Shown one piece after another: positions 25,561-35,685 of a stretch of 64,000 bases of DNA; position 1 is the stretch's first letter, and each line of letters begins with the position of its first letter. Origin of the DNA: CAVUCH01 sp963763095. GTDB lineage: Bacteria > Acidobacteriota > Vicinamibacteria > Vicinamibacterales > JAENWD01. The stretch spans positions 124,001 to 188,000 of the forward strand of contig CAVXNR010000006.1 in the NCBI GenBank assembly GCA_963763095.1, read 5' to 3'. The notes under the pieces are model-generated. The model was not told where the DNA came from and ran no database searches. It was given only the letters and a program-made list of their open reading frames with translations. Made by a program: the position numbers and the translations under genes.

Positions 25561-25601
25561 GGTGCCTTCATTATGACAGACGGCGCCGCGGGCGCCGGGC
25601 A

Positions 25602-25733
25602 GGACGGTCCGTGTGGAGCCGGGACGGTCTGTGTGGAGCCGGATAATCCGTGTGGAGCCGAACGGTCCGTTTTAGAGCCGGATGGCCGTGTGGAGCCGGA
25701 TGGTCCGTGTGGAGCCGGGACTTCAGTCCCGGC
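25602..25733. repeat. Degenerate tandem array ending in a palindrome
   Basis: About six copies of a 19-20-base unit close to GGTCCGTGTGGAGCCGGA lie head to tail in the 180-base gap between lepA and gltA. The last copy runs into a perfect hairpin at 25714-25733 (9-bp stem GCCGGGACT / AGTCCCGGC, 2-base loop). The units differ by a few bases each, including one where GTGTGGAG has become TTTTAGAG. The palindrome may act as the gltA terminator, or the whole may be a REP-like intergenic element. Confidence 0.7.
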
Positions 25734-25740
25734 GGCCCCC

Positions 25741-26889
25741 CTACCTGTCTTCCATCCGCACCCAAGGCTGCGGCACAGTGGGCCCCGTGTACTCCGCGCG
25801 CGGCCGGATCAGCCGGTTATTCGACAGCTGCTCGAGCACATGGGCAGTCCACCCGGCGCAGCGGCTGACCGCGAAAATAGGGGTGAAGAGCGCGATCGGT
25901 ATGCCGAGCGCGTGATATGTGGATGCCGAGTAGAAGTCGACGTTGGGGTTCAGGTTCTTCTCGGCCTTGACCAGGGTCTCGATGCGCTCCGACATCTGGA
26001 ACCACTGCGGCTGGCCGATGCGCTTCCCGAGGTCGCGGGACATCTGGCGGAGGTGCACCGCCCGCGGATCCATCGTGTGGTAGACGCGATGGCCGAACCC
26101 CGGAATTTTTTCCTTTCGGGCCAGCTTCCCGCGCACCGTGCTCTCAATCTTGTCTGGCGTCGCATCGGCACCCAGATCGAGCAGCATCTTCATCACCTCG
26201 GCGTTCGCCCCGCCATGCAGCGGTCCTTTCAGCGTCCCGATCCCCGCGACCACCGCTGAATGCACGTCGGTCAGCGTGGCCGCGGCCACGCGGGCCGCGA
26301 ACGTCGACGCGTTCAGCTCGTGATCGGCATGGAGCACGAGGGCGACATCCAATGCGCGCGTGGACAGCGCGTCGGGCCGAGCACCGGTGAGCATGTACAA
26401 GAAGCTCGCCGCAAATCCCATGGCGGGGTCCGGCTGGATCGGTCCGCCGCCTCCCTCGAACCGGCCCAGGGTGGCCACCAGGCTTCCCAACTGCGCCGTC
26501 AGCCGCACGGCCTTGCGGTAGTTCGCGCCGGGCGAGTTGTCCGTCGCGTCCGCATCGTAGTGCGCGAGCGCAGAGGCGAGCGTCCGCAGCAGATCCATCC
26601 CGTCCGACCGCGGCAGCGATCGAAGCAGCCGCACGATGCCCTCCGGCAGCGGGCGCGCGACGGCGAACTGCGACTGCAGTTCTCCGAGCTCCGCGCGGGT
26701 GGGGAGCCGGCCGTGCCACAGCAGGTAACACACCTCTTCGAAGGTGGCGTGCGTAGCGAGATCATGAATGTCGTAGCCGCGATACGCGAGGACGCCGCGG
26801 TCGCCATCGATGAAGCAGATTCCGGACGAGGTCGCGACGACGTCTTCGAGACCAGCCTTGGAAACCCTCGGGTCGGACGCGGTGCTCAT
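25741..26889 (-). CDS. gltA: Citrate synthase
   Basis: This 382-residue enzyme condenses acetyl-CoA and oxaloacetate at the entry of the TCA cycle. Catalytic residues are seen in HADHELNAST, GPLHGGANAEV (His), FGHRVYHTMDPRA (His) and the active-site Asp in NVDFYSA. Length and the short N-terminus fit the dimeric type I/CitZ-like form found in many bacteria. Methylcitrate synthase is a close relative and cannot be wholly excluded without prp genes nearby. It lies downstream of the kinase-WD40 gene on the same strand. Confidence 0.9.
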   Translation of the reverse strand: MSTASDPRVSKAGLEDVVATSSGICFIDGDRGVLAYRGYDIHDLATHATFEEVCYLLWHGRLPTRAELGELQSQFAVARPLPEGIVRLLRSLPRSDGMDLLRTLASALAHYDADATDNSPGANYRKAVRLTAQLGSLVATLGRFEGGGGPIQPDPAMGFAASFLYMLTGARPDALSTRALDVALVLHADHELNASTFAARVAAATLTDVHSAVVAGIGTLKGPLHGGANAEVMKMLLDLGADATPDKIESTVRGKLARKEKIPGFGHRVYHTMDPRAVHLRQMSRDLGKRIGQPQWFQMSERIETLVKAEKNLNPNVDFYSASTYHALGIPIALFTPIFAVSRCAGWTAHVLEQLSNNRLIRPRAEYTGPTVPQPWVRMEDR

Positions 26890-26958
26890 GATGCCGCGAT
26901 CATATCTGAAGGCCGCGACGGGACCGGCTCAGCTCGCGCGACCGCGCGGTACCGAGCG

Positions 26959-29900
26959 TTACCTGTCGATCTCGGCGAAGCCAGGCGCTCTCCACAGGCG
27001 CATCGTCTCGTCTACCGAGATCGTCGCCAGCGTCCGACCATCCGGGGCGAACGCGAGCGAACATGAGGACGGTTCCGTGCGCCTTGAGCGTGGCCACTTC
27101 GCGGAGGGCACGGATGTTCCAGAACTTGACGACACCGTCGGCGCTGCCGACGGCGAGGGTGTGGCCTTCCGGGGAGAAGGCCAGCGAATGCACCCCGCCG
27201 GCGTGGCCTCGGAAGACTACCGGTTCGGACCCGGGGGTGGTGCTCCACAGCCGGACAGTCGTGTCGACGCTGCCGGTGGCCAGAAGGCGTCCGTCGGGTG
27301 AGAACGCGACAGCCTCGACTTGCCCGAGTGGCCGTCCAGCACGCCCGTCTTTTCCCACGTGGCTGCATCCCAGAGATGGACACGCCCGCCCTCATAGCCG
27401 ATCGCGAGCGAACGGCCGTCAGGTGAGAACGCGTACGCACCCGCGCCTCACCCGTTCTGCGCCGGGCTCGAGCCGTGCAACCGACGCTCGACTGTCCACG
27501 TCCCAGATCCCCACCGCCGCAGATGGCGGCCCATAGGCGACAGCGACAAGGCCCCCATCCGGAGAAAAGAGCGGCGCCAGGAACGGCGGCGACGGGAGAG
27601 TAGAAGGGAGAGTAACCGTCATGCGTGGCGTCGGCACCTCCTGCGACACGTCCCAGAACGCCAGCGCGTTCGGCGGTGAGGTTGTAGCGAGGAGCGCGCC
27701 CTTCGGCGAGAACCCCGCGTTGGCATGGGGAATGACCGCCAGCTTTCTCCACGAACGTGCATCCCACAGGGTGACCTGGCTGGACGAGGGAACCGATCGC
27801 GCGAGCAGCCGCCCATCCGGCGAGAATCGGACGTATGCGACAGCGCCGGCGTGCCTGTCGAAGATGTCGGTGTCGGCGGGCGCTGTTGCATCCCACGTCC
27901 TGGCGGTTCCGTCGAGGCTGGCCGTGGCAACGGTCTTGCCGTCAGGCGCGTAGCTCACGCTGAAGATGCGGGAGAGATGCCCGCGGAACGTCGTCACGGC
28001 GCGTCGTCCCTCGATATCCCACAACTTCGCCGTGTGGTCGAGACCGCCGGAGATCAGGCGACTCCCGTCCGGAGAGAACGCAATCGAGTACACCGCTCCC
28101 TGGTGGGAGCCGAGCGTGGCGACCGGGCGGCGTGTCGGCGCGTGCCACAGCCGCACGGTGCCATCGATGCCCCCGGATGCCAGCAACTGACCATCCGGTG
28201 AGAACCGCACGCTGATGACCAGCCCCTGGTGGCCCGCAAGTGTCCCGACGATCGTCCGCGAGCCGAGATCCCACAGGAGGATGGTCCCGTTGCCGTGCGG
28301 AGTGGCAAGAAGGCGGTCATCGGGCGAGAAGTCCAGCCAGCCGCCGGACGACGTGTGTCCAACCAGCGCGGCCAACTTCGTCTGCGAGGCAACGTCCCAG
28401 AGTGTCAACTCCGCCGGAGTATCGAGCGCGTACGGGTAGCCGGCCATCGATGCCAGCGTCTTGCCGTCGTGGCTGAATGCAACCGAGAGCCCGCTGCTCC
28501 GCTGTTTGCCCAACGTCGCCAGCAGCCGCCGGGTCTCGACATCCCAGAGATGTACGACCGCCGATTTGGCGGTCGTGGCGAGCAGCCGGCCATCTGGAGA
28601 AAACGCGATGCCGTAAACAATGCCTTTGGCGTCGGCGGCCTGGAGTGTTGCCGCGAGCGCGCCGGACGGCAGGCTCCACAACTGTATTCTGCCGTCGCCA
28701 CCGCCCGTGGCTAGCAGCCGACCGTCTGGAGAGGTGGCGCTGCCCCAGATCTCCGCTGAATCACTCCTGATGGTCAGGAGCTCTCGTGGCCGGGCGAGGC
28801 CCCAGAGATAGCGCCACTCGAAGGTGCGCAGGTCCGGTTCGCCCGCCTTCGGCCGGTGTCTCGCCAGCAGATCACGCGTGCGTGCGACGTTGCCCGCATC
28901 CCATGCCTGGAATGCCACACCCATATCTGCAGCATAGAGATTCTCGCTAAGGGTCACGGCTGTGCGTTCTGCGCGACGCCATTGCGCGTTCGAGACGAGG
29001 AACCCGGCGAGGATGGCTCGCGGCGAGACCGAACCACAGCGCCGCCAGCAGCGGCTTGCGCCGGCACCAGCGCCAGACGCGTTCGGCTTGACCGACCGGT
29101 CTCGCGGTGATTGGCGCCCCCTCGAGCCAGCGCTCGAGATCCTGGGCGAGCGACTCCGCGGAAGGGTATCGGCCTTGGGGATCCTTGTTCAGGCACTTGA
29201 GACAGATGGTCTCGAGGTCGCGGTCGATGGAGGCGTTGCACGAACGCGGCGCGGCGGGCTCCCGCTCGATGACCTGCTGCAAGGTGGCCATGGGAGTGGC
29301 TGCCTCGAAGGGCGGGTGGCTGGTCAGCAGCCGGTACAGGATGGCCCCGAGACCGAACACGTCCGCGGCGGTGGTCAGCTGCGTCCCGCCCGCCGCCTGC
29401 TCGGGGGCTATGTAGCCGGGCGTGCCCAATACCGTGAGCGACAGGGTGCTGGTCCCGTCCCGGGCCAGAATCTTGGCAATGCCGAAGTCCGTGACGTGTG
29501 GGTCGCCGGCGGCGTCAACCAGAATGTTGGCTGGCTTCAGGTCGCGATGGAGCACGCCGCGTTGATGCGCATGGTGGACGGCGCGGGCAACCGTCGCCAT
29601 GAACCGGCCGATGTGTGCCTGCTTCGCCGCAATCGCCGTTCGGGAGAGGGTGGCTTCGCCGCGTCCCGGCGCAGGCAGCGCATGGTCGGCGATCTTCTGC
29701 TCGAGGCTGCCGCCCTCGAGCAGCTGCATGCTGAAATAGTGCTGCCCGTCGTGCTCACCGATCTCGTAGATCGGCACGATGTTCGGATGCGCCAGATTGG
29801 CGGCGGCCTCGGCCTCGGCGTGAAAGCGCTCCACGGAGAGCGGCGACGCCAGCGCACCGCCGACGATCGTCTTCAGCGCCACGAGGCGATTGAGCGAGAC

Positions 29901-30230
29901 CTGGCGGGCGCGGAAGACAATGCCCATACCGCCACGGGCAATCTCGCCGAGCAACTCGTAGTCACCGAAGCGGCGAGTTCCGCCCCCGTCCTCGGGAGCG
30001 ATCGTCTCCGCATAGGAGGCGACGCGGGCGGGGGCGTTCGCGGCCTGCAACGCGGACACCTCCATAAACGCTCCGGCCATTTCGTTAGACGCGAGCAGCA
30101 CCTCCACGTCACGCGCCAGCTCGTCGTCGACGCCGGCCGCAGCGCGCACGAATCGCAAGCGATCTGGCAGCTCCCGTTCGAGAGCCGCCAGGAAGAGGTC
30201 CGAGACCACGCGCCAGCGCTCCGCATCCAT
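26959..30230 (-). CDS. Ser/Thr protein kinase fused to WD40 propeller(s), several frameshifts
   Basis: From the ATG at 30230 a short helical region precedes a Hanks-type kinase domain (about residues 90-370) with a glycine loop ARGGMGIVF, the catalytic HRDLKPAN near residue 228 and DFG near 248. RRKPLLAALWFGLAA then suggests a membrane segment, followed by at least a dozen WD40 repeats (SPDGRLLATGGGDGRIQLW and relatives). The frame changes near 29005, 27445, 27325 and 27060; after all corrections it ends SVDETMRLWRAPGFAEIDR at the stop at 26959-26961. About 1,090 residues. Kinase-WD40 fusions of this kind are known from Acidobacteriota and Planctomycetes; targets are not known. Confidence 0.85.
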
Positions 30231-30378
30231 GACTCGATTCAACGTGTTGTGGTCCGACCCACCCCGTCTCTCATGGCACGAAGAGTATGCCCATGTGGCG
30301 GGGAGCCGCGAGGCATTTTTCAGACCGGCTCGATCTCGAACGCCGTCCGGCCCCGGATTACGGCCCGACTACGTGTCT

Positions 30379-30882
30379 TCAGGGCATCTTGAAACAGACG
30401 TCGCCTTGGTACCTGAAAATCGTCCGCTGCGTGTTGAGATCGACGGCGCCGATGTTCCATACGGTGCCGGACGCCCCAGCGAACCGACCCGTGCCGCCAC
30501 TTATGCTCACCGGGTACGAAAGGATCGCATACAGTCCGGTCGCGACTTCCTTTGCTTTCGCTTCGGCGAGCGCGATCTCCAACGTGTCGCCGGCGTCGGT
30601 CGTCCAATGATGCTGAATGGAGAAGACGACCGTGCCATCAGCTGCTGGCGTGACCCCGAGGAGCGAGGCGGAAACAGCCCCTCGAAGATCGCCGGTGGCC
30701 GTCCCGAGGGTGGTGTCGGGGGTGATGAAGTTCGTCATTACCGATCCGCCGACTGGCGTGCAGTGCGGCTGTGCGTTCGTGGACTGCGCAGCTGCGGCCG
30801 AGCCCGCCAGACAAAGCGCCGCCACCATGGCCGCTCGCACGAACACTCCCTGCATGCCTTCGAGACGCGTGCTGTCGCTCAT
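30379..30882 (-). CDS. Secreted small beta-barrel-like protein
   Basis: This 167-residue exported protein has a strong ribosome binding site (AGGGAGGGCGG) just before the ATG at 30882. A signal peptide (MVAALCLAGSAAAAQ) follows. The mature part is beta-rich and has PVSISGGTGRFAGASGTV, a motif seen in the allene-oxide-cyclase/dirigent-like barrels. I cannot assign a ligand. It is followed on the same strand, 149 bases on, by the kinase-WD40 gene. A paired function is not shown. Confidence 0.6.
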   Translation of the reverse strand: MSDSTRLEGMQGVFVRAAMVAALCLAGSAAAAQSTNAQPHCTPVGGSVMTNFITPDTTLGTATGDLRGAVSASLLGVTPAADGTVVFSIQHHWTTDAGDTLEIALAEAKAKEVATGLYAILSYPVSISGGTGRFAGASGTVWNIGAVDLNTQRTIFRYQGDVCFKMP

Positions 30883-31096
30883 TCCGCCCTCCCTCTCTTG
30901 ACACTTTCACCGGCAGATGGTACCCGAGCCAGCACCAGAGGCCTGCCCGTGCTACACTGCCGCGCCGCACGGGGCCCGCGGTGAGTGGGCCTTCTCGGCG
31001 CATCCGCGTTCACGGTGTCGCTCATAAGGTAACGGCGGAAAACGCCGCGCCGAACTGTCATGGGCGCTCGATCATGTCGAGAGTCGCGGGTGTTCA

Positions 31097-31694
31097 ATGA
31101 ATGATGACGATCGTGACCGGCGTCCGCCACACGATGTCACCGGGCTGCTGCTCGCCTGGAGGCAGGGAAGCCAATCGGCGTTCGAGGAGTTGATCCCGAT
31201 CGTTTACGATGAGCTTCGCCGCCTGGCGCACCGACATCTGCGCGGCGAACGCCGCACCCACACCCTTCAAACCGCTGATCTCGTGCATGAGACTGTACTT
31301 CAGGCTGGTGGATTCCAGCCGCGTGCAGTGGCAGAACCGGGGGCACTTTTTTGCCGTGGCGGCCCAGTGTATGCGTCGAATCCTCGTCGATGCGGCGCGG
31401 GCGCGCGGGTCGCTGAAGCGGGGCGGCGATCAGACGAGGGTCGACCTGGATGCCGCCCTGGCCATGGCTGACGCGCCGAACATGGATCTGGTCGCGCTCG
31501 ACGAGGCGCTGTCGGCGCTTTCGAGTGTGGATTCGCGGCGGGGTCGCGTCGTGGAACTGCGGTTTTTCGCGGGACTCAGCGTCGAGCAGACGGCGGAAGT
31601 TCTCGAGATTTCGGCCGAGACTGTCATGCGCGACTGGAAAGTCGCGAGGGCCTGGCTGTTCGGGCAGCTCAATCCGCCGGCACCCGCCCCGTGA
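31097..31694 (+). CDS. ECF-type sigma factor (TIGR02999-like), frameshifted
   Basis: This is a sigma-70 family protein of about 198 residues. SAFEELIPIVYDELRRLAHRHLR contains region 2 and matches the group of ECF factors common in Acidobacteriota and Planctomycetes (TIGR02999). HFFAVAAQCMRRILVDAARAR is region 2.4-like, and VVELRFFAGLSVEQTAEVLEISAETVMRDWKVARAWL is region 4. The frame changes near 31295 between DLVHETVL and YFRLVDSSRVQWQNR. No anti-sigma gene is adjacent; in this group partner kinases often take that place, and a kinase-WD40 gene is divergent nearby. Confidence 0.8.
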
Positions 31695-31779
31695 ACTTCG
31701 CATCCCGAGTCACTCCGCAAGGATTCAAAGGGAGCGTGGCTGGCGCGGCGTTCATCATCCCAATCGGCGCATCTGCACG

Positions 31780-31980
31780 TCACCGCCGCCCCGCTGGTGA
31801 ACGCCTCTCGTGTCCCCCACAGCGGAGGACGGGCACGGTCGGGTATTTCGGGTAGCGCAGATCCACGCTGCTGCGGGCGCACCGGTAGAACAACGTGCCT
31901 TTCGCCGACGGAGTCGGCCGCACGTGCGCGCAGGTGGCGCAGAGCCCGAGGCTCTGGTCAGCACTCCTTGACGCGGTCAT
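31780..31980 (-). CDS. Small cysteine-rich protein
   Basis: A 66-residue protein with CATC, then C at YRCARSS and C at VLRCGG, giving four cysteines in two pairs that could bind zinc. The spacing C-x2-C...C...C and the segment RYPKYPTVPVL resemble unnamed small proteins seen beside other genes in many bacteria. The ATG at 31980 overlaps the end of the aminotransferase gene on the same strand. Function unknown; confidence rests on the motif only. Confidence 0.5.
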   Translation of the reverse strand: MTASRSADQSLGLCATCAHVRPTPSAKGTLFYRCARSSVDLRYPKYPTVPVLRCGGHERRSPAGRR

Positions 31981-33161
31981 CGAGCCAGTCAGGGCGAGGC
32001 CACAGCGCTGCCGCATCCGGCGGCGCCGACAGGACCTCGGCGAACACGACAGCCGCCTGTCGCATCTCGTCCAGGGTGCCGAGAGTGATGCGCGCGTGGT
32101 GATCGAGCGGAGGAAACGGTCGCGCCACGCGCACCTGCCGCGACGCGCAGGCGGAGGCGAACGAACGGCAGTCGCGGCCGACGTCCACCATCAGGAAATT
32201 CGCATCGGACGTGTACGCGGTGCAACCAGCGCGGCCCAGCGCCGCGAGCGTGAACGCCTTCGCCTCCCGGTTGAGGGCGCGCTGCGCGTCGATGTGCGCC
32301 ACGTCCGCCACCGACGCTCGCGCCGCGGCGGCGGCGAGCACATTCATCCTCAGACCACCCAGCCATGGGCGGAGGCGCCGAAGCGTCGTGGGCTGTCGCC
32401 ACGACATAGCCGACGCGCATGCCCGCCATGCCGTGGATCTTCGAGAAGGTGCGTGAAACCAGCACCTGCGGGTCGGCGGTGGCGAGCGGGATGGCCGTCG
32501 CATACGAAGGCGTTTCGGCGTAATCGTGATAGGCCTCATCGACGAGCACGGCCGTCCGAGGGGATCGCGCATGGACGCCTTCGATGAACGCCTGCACGTC
32601 GCCACCCGCATGAGCGGTAGACGTGGGGTTGTTCGGGTTGCAGAGATACACGAGACCGCTGCCGCCGACGCGATCGAGCATGGCGTCGAGATCGAGCCGC
32701 CCGTGCGCGTCCACGCGTACCTCCACGACGGGTGCGCCCCTTTCGCGCGCACGATCGCCCGGCAGCTCGAATGTTGGCGAGGCGGTCAGGAGGCCCGCGT
32801 CCGGGGACGTGAACGCCGAAACCACGGCCTCGAGAATCTCGCTCGAGCCGCATCCGAGGGCGACGTGGTCCGGTGGCACTCCGACCTGCGCGGCTATCGC
32901 CGCGCTCGTGTCGGCCATAGCGCGAAACGCGTACCGGTTCGCCTCGGGAAGTGAATCCCGGATGGCCGCCAACGCTGAGGCCCCGGGACCGTAGGGGTTT
33001 TCATTGGCGCCGATGCGGATGACCTCTGCCCGATGCGGCACCTGCGCGAGAGCCGCGCCGGGAGGAATGGCGACCGCACGGCGGGTGCCGCAACCCCATC
33101 CCGCGAAGGCGAACCCGCCCGCGCCGATGGCACCCAGAAACGCGCGGCGGGAGGGGGACAT
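31958..33161 (-). CDS. Tat-exported histidinol-phosphate aminotransferase-like protein, frameshifted
   Basis: The N-terminus MSPSRRAFLGAIGAGGFAFAG is a twin-arginine signal. A fold-type I PLP aminotransferase follows, with ANENPYGPG near the start, LCNPNNPTS, VDEAYHDY, and the PLP lysine in SRTFSKIHGMAGMRVGY. This matches the HisC-like family. The frame changes near 32385 between ATAHDA and the region LRPWLGGLRMN, and the protein ends LDDRVKEC at 31958. About 400 residues. A periplasmic location is unusual for histidine biosynthesis, so the substrate is probably another amino compound. Confidence 0.75.
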
Positions 33162-33173
33162 TCCGGAGCTGGC

Positions 33174-34673
33174 TCAGTCGCCGCTCGCCACCTGCGTGTT
33201 GAGGGCGACGCTGTCATCCGCGAACTGCTGGACGATCGACAGGAGACCCGTGTACAGGAACCCGATCTGGAACAGGACCAGGAACGGCACGGTCCCGTAG
33301 ATCCGGTTCGACAAAGCATAGAACACGGTGAAGGTGAAATACAGCCCGAGCGACAGCTCAATGAGCGGCTGCACCAGGCCCGCCTGCCGGTATTTCTTGC
33401 CGATCCACTCGTCGCTGTCCTGTTCGATCCGATACTTCGGCGTACGCGCGAACTCGGTCTGCTGCCCCGAGAGTGCTTCGAACACGGCCCGCGCGTTGTT
33501 CACCGCCAGGCCAATGCCGATCGACATCAGAAACGGCAAATACTTCAGCCGCGTGACCCACTGTTCCTTGTAGACCTCGCGCTGGCACACCATGTAGAAG
33601 TTCGCGACCGACATCGTCGCCGCAAAGAACAGCGGAATGTCGATCAGCAGCATCTCGGACCAACCCATGTTGTAGCGAATCACCATGGACGGGAACATCA
33701 GGATCGAGAGCAGGACCATCAGCACGTAGTTGAAGTTCGCGGTGAGATGGAAGAATGCTTCCGCCTTGACGCCGAACGGCTGATTCGACTGCAGGATGCG
33801 AGGCAGCAGCTTGATGCAGGTCTGGATCGAGCCTTTCGCCCACCGGTGCTGCTGCGTCTTGAACGCGTTCATCTCGACGGGCACTTCCGCCGGCGCGATC
33901 AGGTCCGGAATGAAATGGAACTGCCACCCGCGCAGCTGCGCGCGGTAGCTGAGATCGAGATCTTCCGTCAGGGTGTCGTGTTGCCAGCCGCCGGCATCGG
34001 CGATGGCGGCGCGCCGCCAGACCCCCGCCGTTCCGTTGAAATTGAAGAAATGGCCCGCACGGTTGCGGCCGCCGTGCTCCAGGACGAAGTGACCGTCGAG
34101 CAGAATCGACTGGATCCGTGTCAGCAGCGAGTAATCCTGATTGATGTGCCCCCACCGCGCCTGCACCATGCCCACCTTCGGGTCGGTGAAGTGGTGGATC
34201 GTACGGAGGAGAAAGTCTGACGGTGGGATAAAATCCGCGTCGAAAATGGCGATGAACTCACCAACCGCCTGGTGCATGCCGGCCTCGAGCGCGCCGGCTT
34301 TGTAGCCGCTGCGGTCGTCCCGGTGAATATATTTGATGTCGATGCCCTGAAGCGCTGCCCGGCGGACTGCCAGGGCGGCAACGCTCTGCGTCTCGTCAGT
34401 GGAATCGTCGAGCACCTGCACTTCGAGGCGGTCCCGCGGGTAGTCCATCCGGCAGACGGCTTCGACGAGGCGATCCACGACGTACAACTCGTTGTAAATG
34501 GGCAACTGGACGGTAACCGTCGGCAGCTCGTCGAACTGGCCCGCGGCGACCGGCACCTGGTCCTTGTGCCGCATGTAGGACCACACAAGGTAGTACCGGT
34601 GCCAGCCGTAGGCTGCGAGAATGATCAGGATGAAAAAGTAGGTGGCGAGGACGATGGTTTCAAGAGGCGTCAT
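33174..34673 (-). CDS. Processive family-2 glycosyltransferase (cellulose synthase-like)
   Basis: This 499-residue membrane enzyme has an N-terminal helix (IVLATYFFILIILAAYG), a GT-A catalytic domain with VQVLDDSTDET, FDADF, LTEDLDLSYRAQ and the processivity motif QQHRW, and then several transmembrane segments. The D, DxD, D, QxxRW set defines inverting processive GT2 enzymes such as cellulose, mannan and beta-glucan synthases. The short NTLTEDLD motif and size resemble glucomannan synthase-like CESA relatives. The polymer made is not known. It lies 12 bases before the aminotransferase gene on the same strand, in a possible operon. Confidence 0.87.
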   Translation of the reverse strand: MTPLETIVLATYFFILIILAAYGWHRYYLVWSYMRHKDQVPVAAGQFDELPTVTVQLPIYNELYVVDRLVEAVCRMDYPRDRLEVQVLDDSTDETQSVAALAVRRAALQGIDIKYIHRDDRSGYKAGALEAGMHQAVGEFIAIFDADFIPPSDFLLRTIHHFTDPKVGMVQARWGHINQDYSLLTRIQSILLDGHFVLEHGGRNRAGHFFNFNGTAGVWRRAAIADAGGWQHDTLTEDLDLSYRAQLRGWQFHFIPDLIAPAEVPVEMNAFKTQQHRWAKGSIQTCIKLLPRILQSNQPFGVKAEAFFHLTANFNYVLMVLLSILMFPSMVIRYNMGWSEMLLIDIPLFFAATMSVANFYMVCQREVYKEQWVTRLKYLPFLMSIGIGLAVNNARAVFEALSGQQTEFARTPKYRIEQDSDEWIGKKYRQAGLVQPLIELSLGLYFTFTVFYALSNRIYGTVPFLVLFQIGFLYTGLLSIVQQFADDSVALNTQVASGD

Positions 34674-34765
34674 AACGAGGCGAGTTCAGCTGGACAATCC
34701 GATGATTATACTGTCGAGTGACGGTGAGTCAACGCAGCACAAGCGTTAAGCCCACAACATCCCCG

Positions 34766-35551
34766 ATGACTGGCCCCGACATTCGCGATCTGCTCGAGCG
34801 TGTTCACCGCGGCGACCTCCCGCCATGCGATGCCGAAGCGTTGCTCGCGGACCACCTGCGGACGCTCCCGTTCGAGGACCTCGGCTTTGCCCGCGTCGAC
34901 CACCACCGCTCCCTGCGGCAAGGCTTCCCCGAGGTCATCCTTGGCTTAGGCAAAACTCCCGCCGAGATCGCCCGTATCGCCGAGCGCATCGTCGCGCGAG
35001 GTCATACCCTGTTGGTCACGCGCGCCGATGCTGCGGCATTCGCTGCCGTGCTGGCCGTGGTTCCCGGGGCGACATACCACGAGAGAGCTCGCGCTATCAC
35101 CCTGCAGCAAAACGACATACCTGCAATCGGAGGCGGCGTGTTGGTCGCCGCAGCAGGCACGTCCGACTTGCCCGTCGCCGAAGAGGCAGCTCTTACAGCC
35201 GAGGTGATGGGGAACACGGTCGACCGTCTCTACGATGTAGGGGTCGCAGGAATCCACCGTCTGCTTCGCGAACACAACAGGCTCCGGCTTGCCCGGGTGA
35301 TCGTCGTCGTCGCAGGAATGGAAGGCGCGCTACCCAGTGTAGTGGCGGGGCTGGTGCAAGTACCTGTCGTGGCCGTGCCTACCAGCGTCGGGTACGGCGC
35401 CAGCTTCGGCGGCCTCGCGGCACTGCTGGGCATGCTGAACAGTTGCGCCAACGGCGTGTCGGTGGTGAACATCGACAACGGCTTCGGTGCGGGCTGCATC
35501 GCAAGCTTGATCAATCACTTACCGCCTCACCCGGGGCTGGACCGGGCCTGA
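34766..35551 (+). CDS. larB: Nickel-pincer cofactor biosynthesis protein LarB
   Basis: LarB carboxylates and hydrolyses nicotinic acid adenine dinucleotide in the first step of nickel-pincer cofactor formation. The 261-residue product has the N-terminal LarB region and a C-terminal PurE-like domain (PVVAVPTSVGYGASFGGLAALLGMLNSCANGVSVVNIDNGFGAG). DIPAIGGGVLVAAAGTSDLPVAEEA is also characteristic. GTG at 34718 is an alternative start. No larC, larE or lactate racemase is visible in the window, so the user of the cofactor lies elsewhere. Confidence 0.85.
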   Translation: MTGPDIRDLLERVHRGDLPPCDAEALLADHLRTLPFEDLGFARVDHHRSLRQGFPEVILGLGKTPAEIARIAERIVARGHTLLVTRADAAAFAAVLAVVPGATYHERARAITLQQNDIPAIGGGVLVAAAGTSDLPVAEEAALTAEVMGNTVDRLYDVGVAGIHRLLREHNRLRLARVIVVVAGMEGALPSVVAGLVQVPVVAVPTSVGYGASFGGLAALLGMLNSCANGVSVVNIDNGFGAGCIASLINHLPPHPGLDRA

Positions 35552-35685
35552 GAGGCGTCCGGTATTGACCGGGTCGCGTTTCGCTTGCTAGACTAGCGGG
35601 TTCCCTCTGCCGGTCACGGGCGCGTCGGCAAGGGTCCTCCGTTCACTCCCCCACACACGAGCGTTCGCGTCACTCAAACCCGGCT

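Noticed and set aside
25602..25733. CRISPR array
   Set aside because: Units of 19-20 bases follow each other without unique spacers of regular length, and no cas gene is near.
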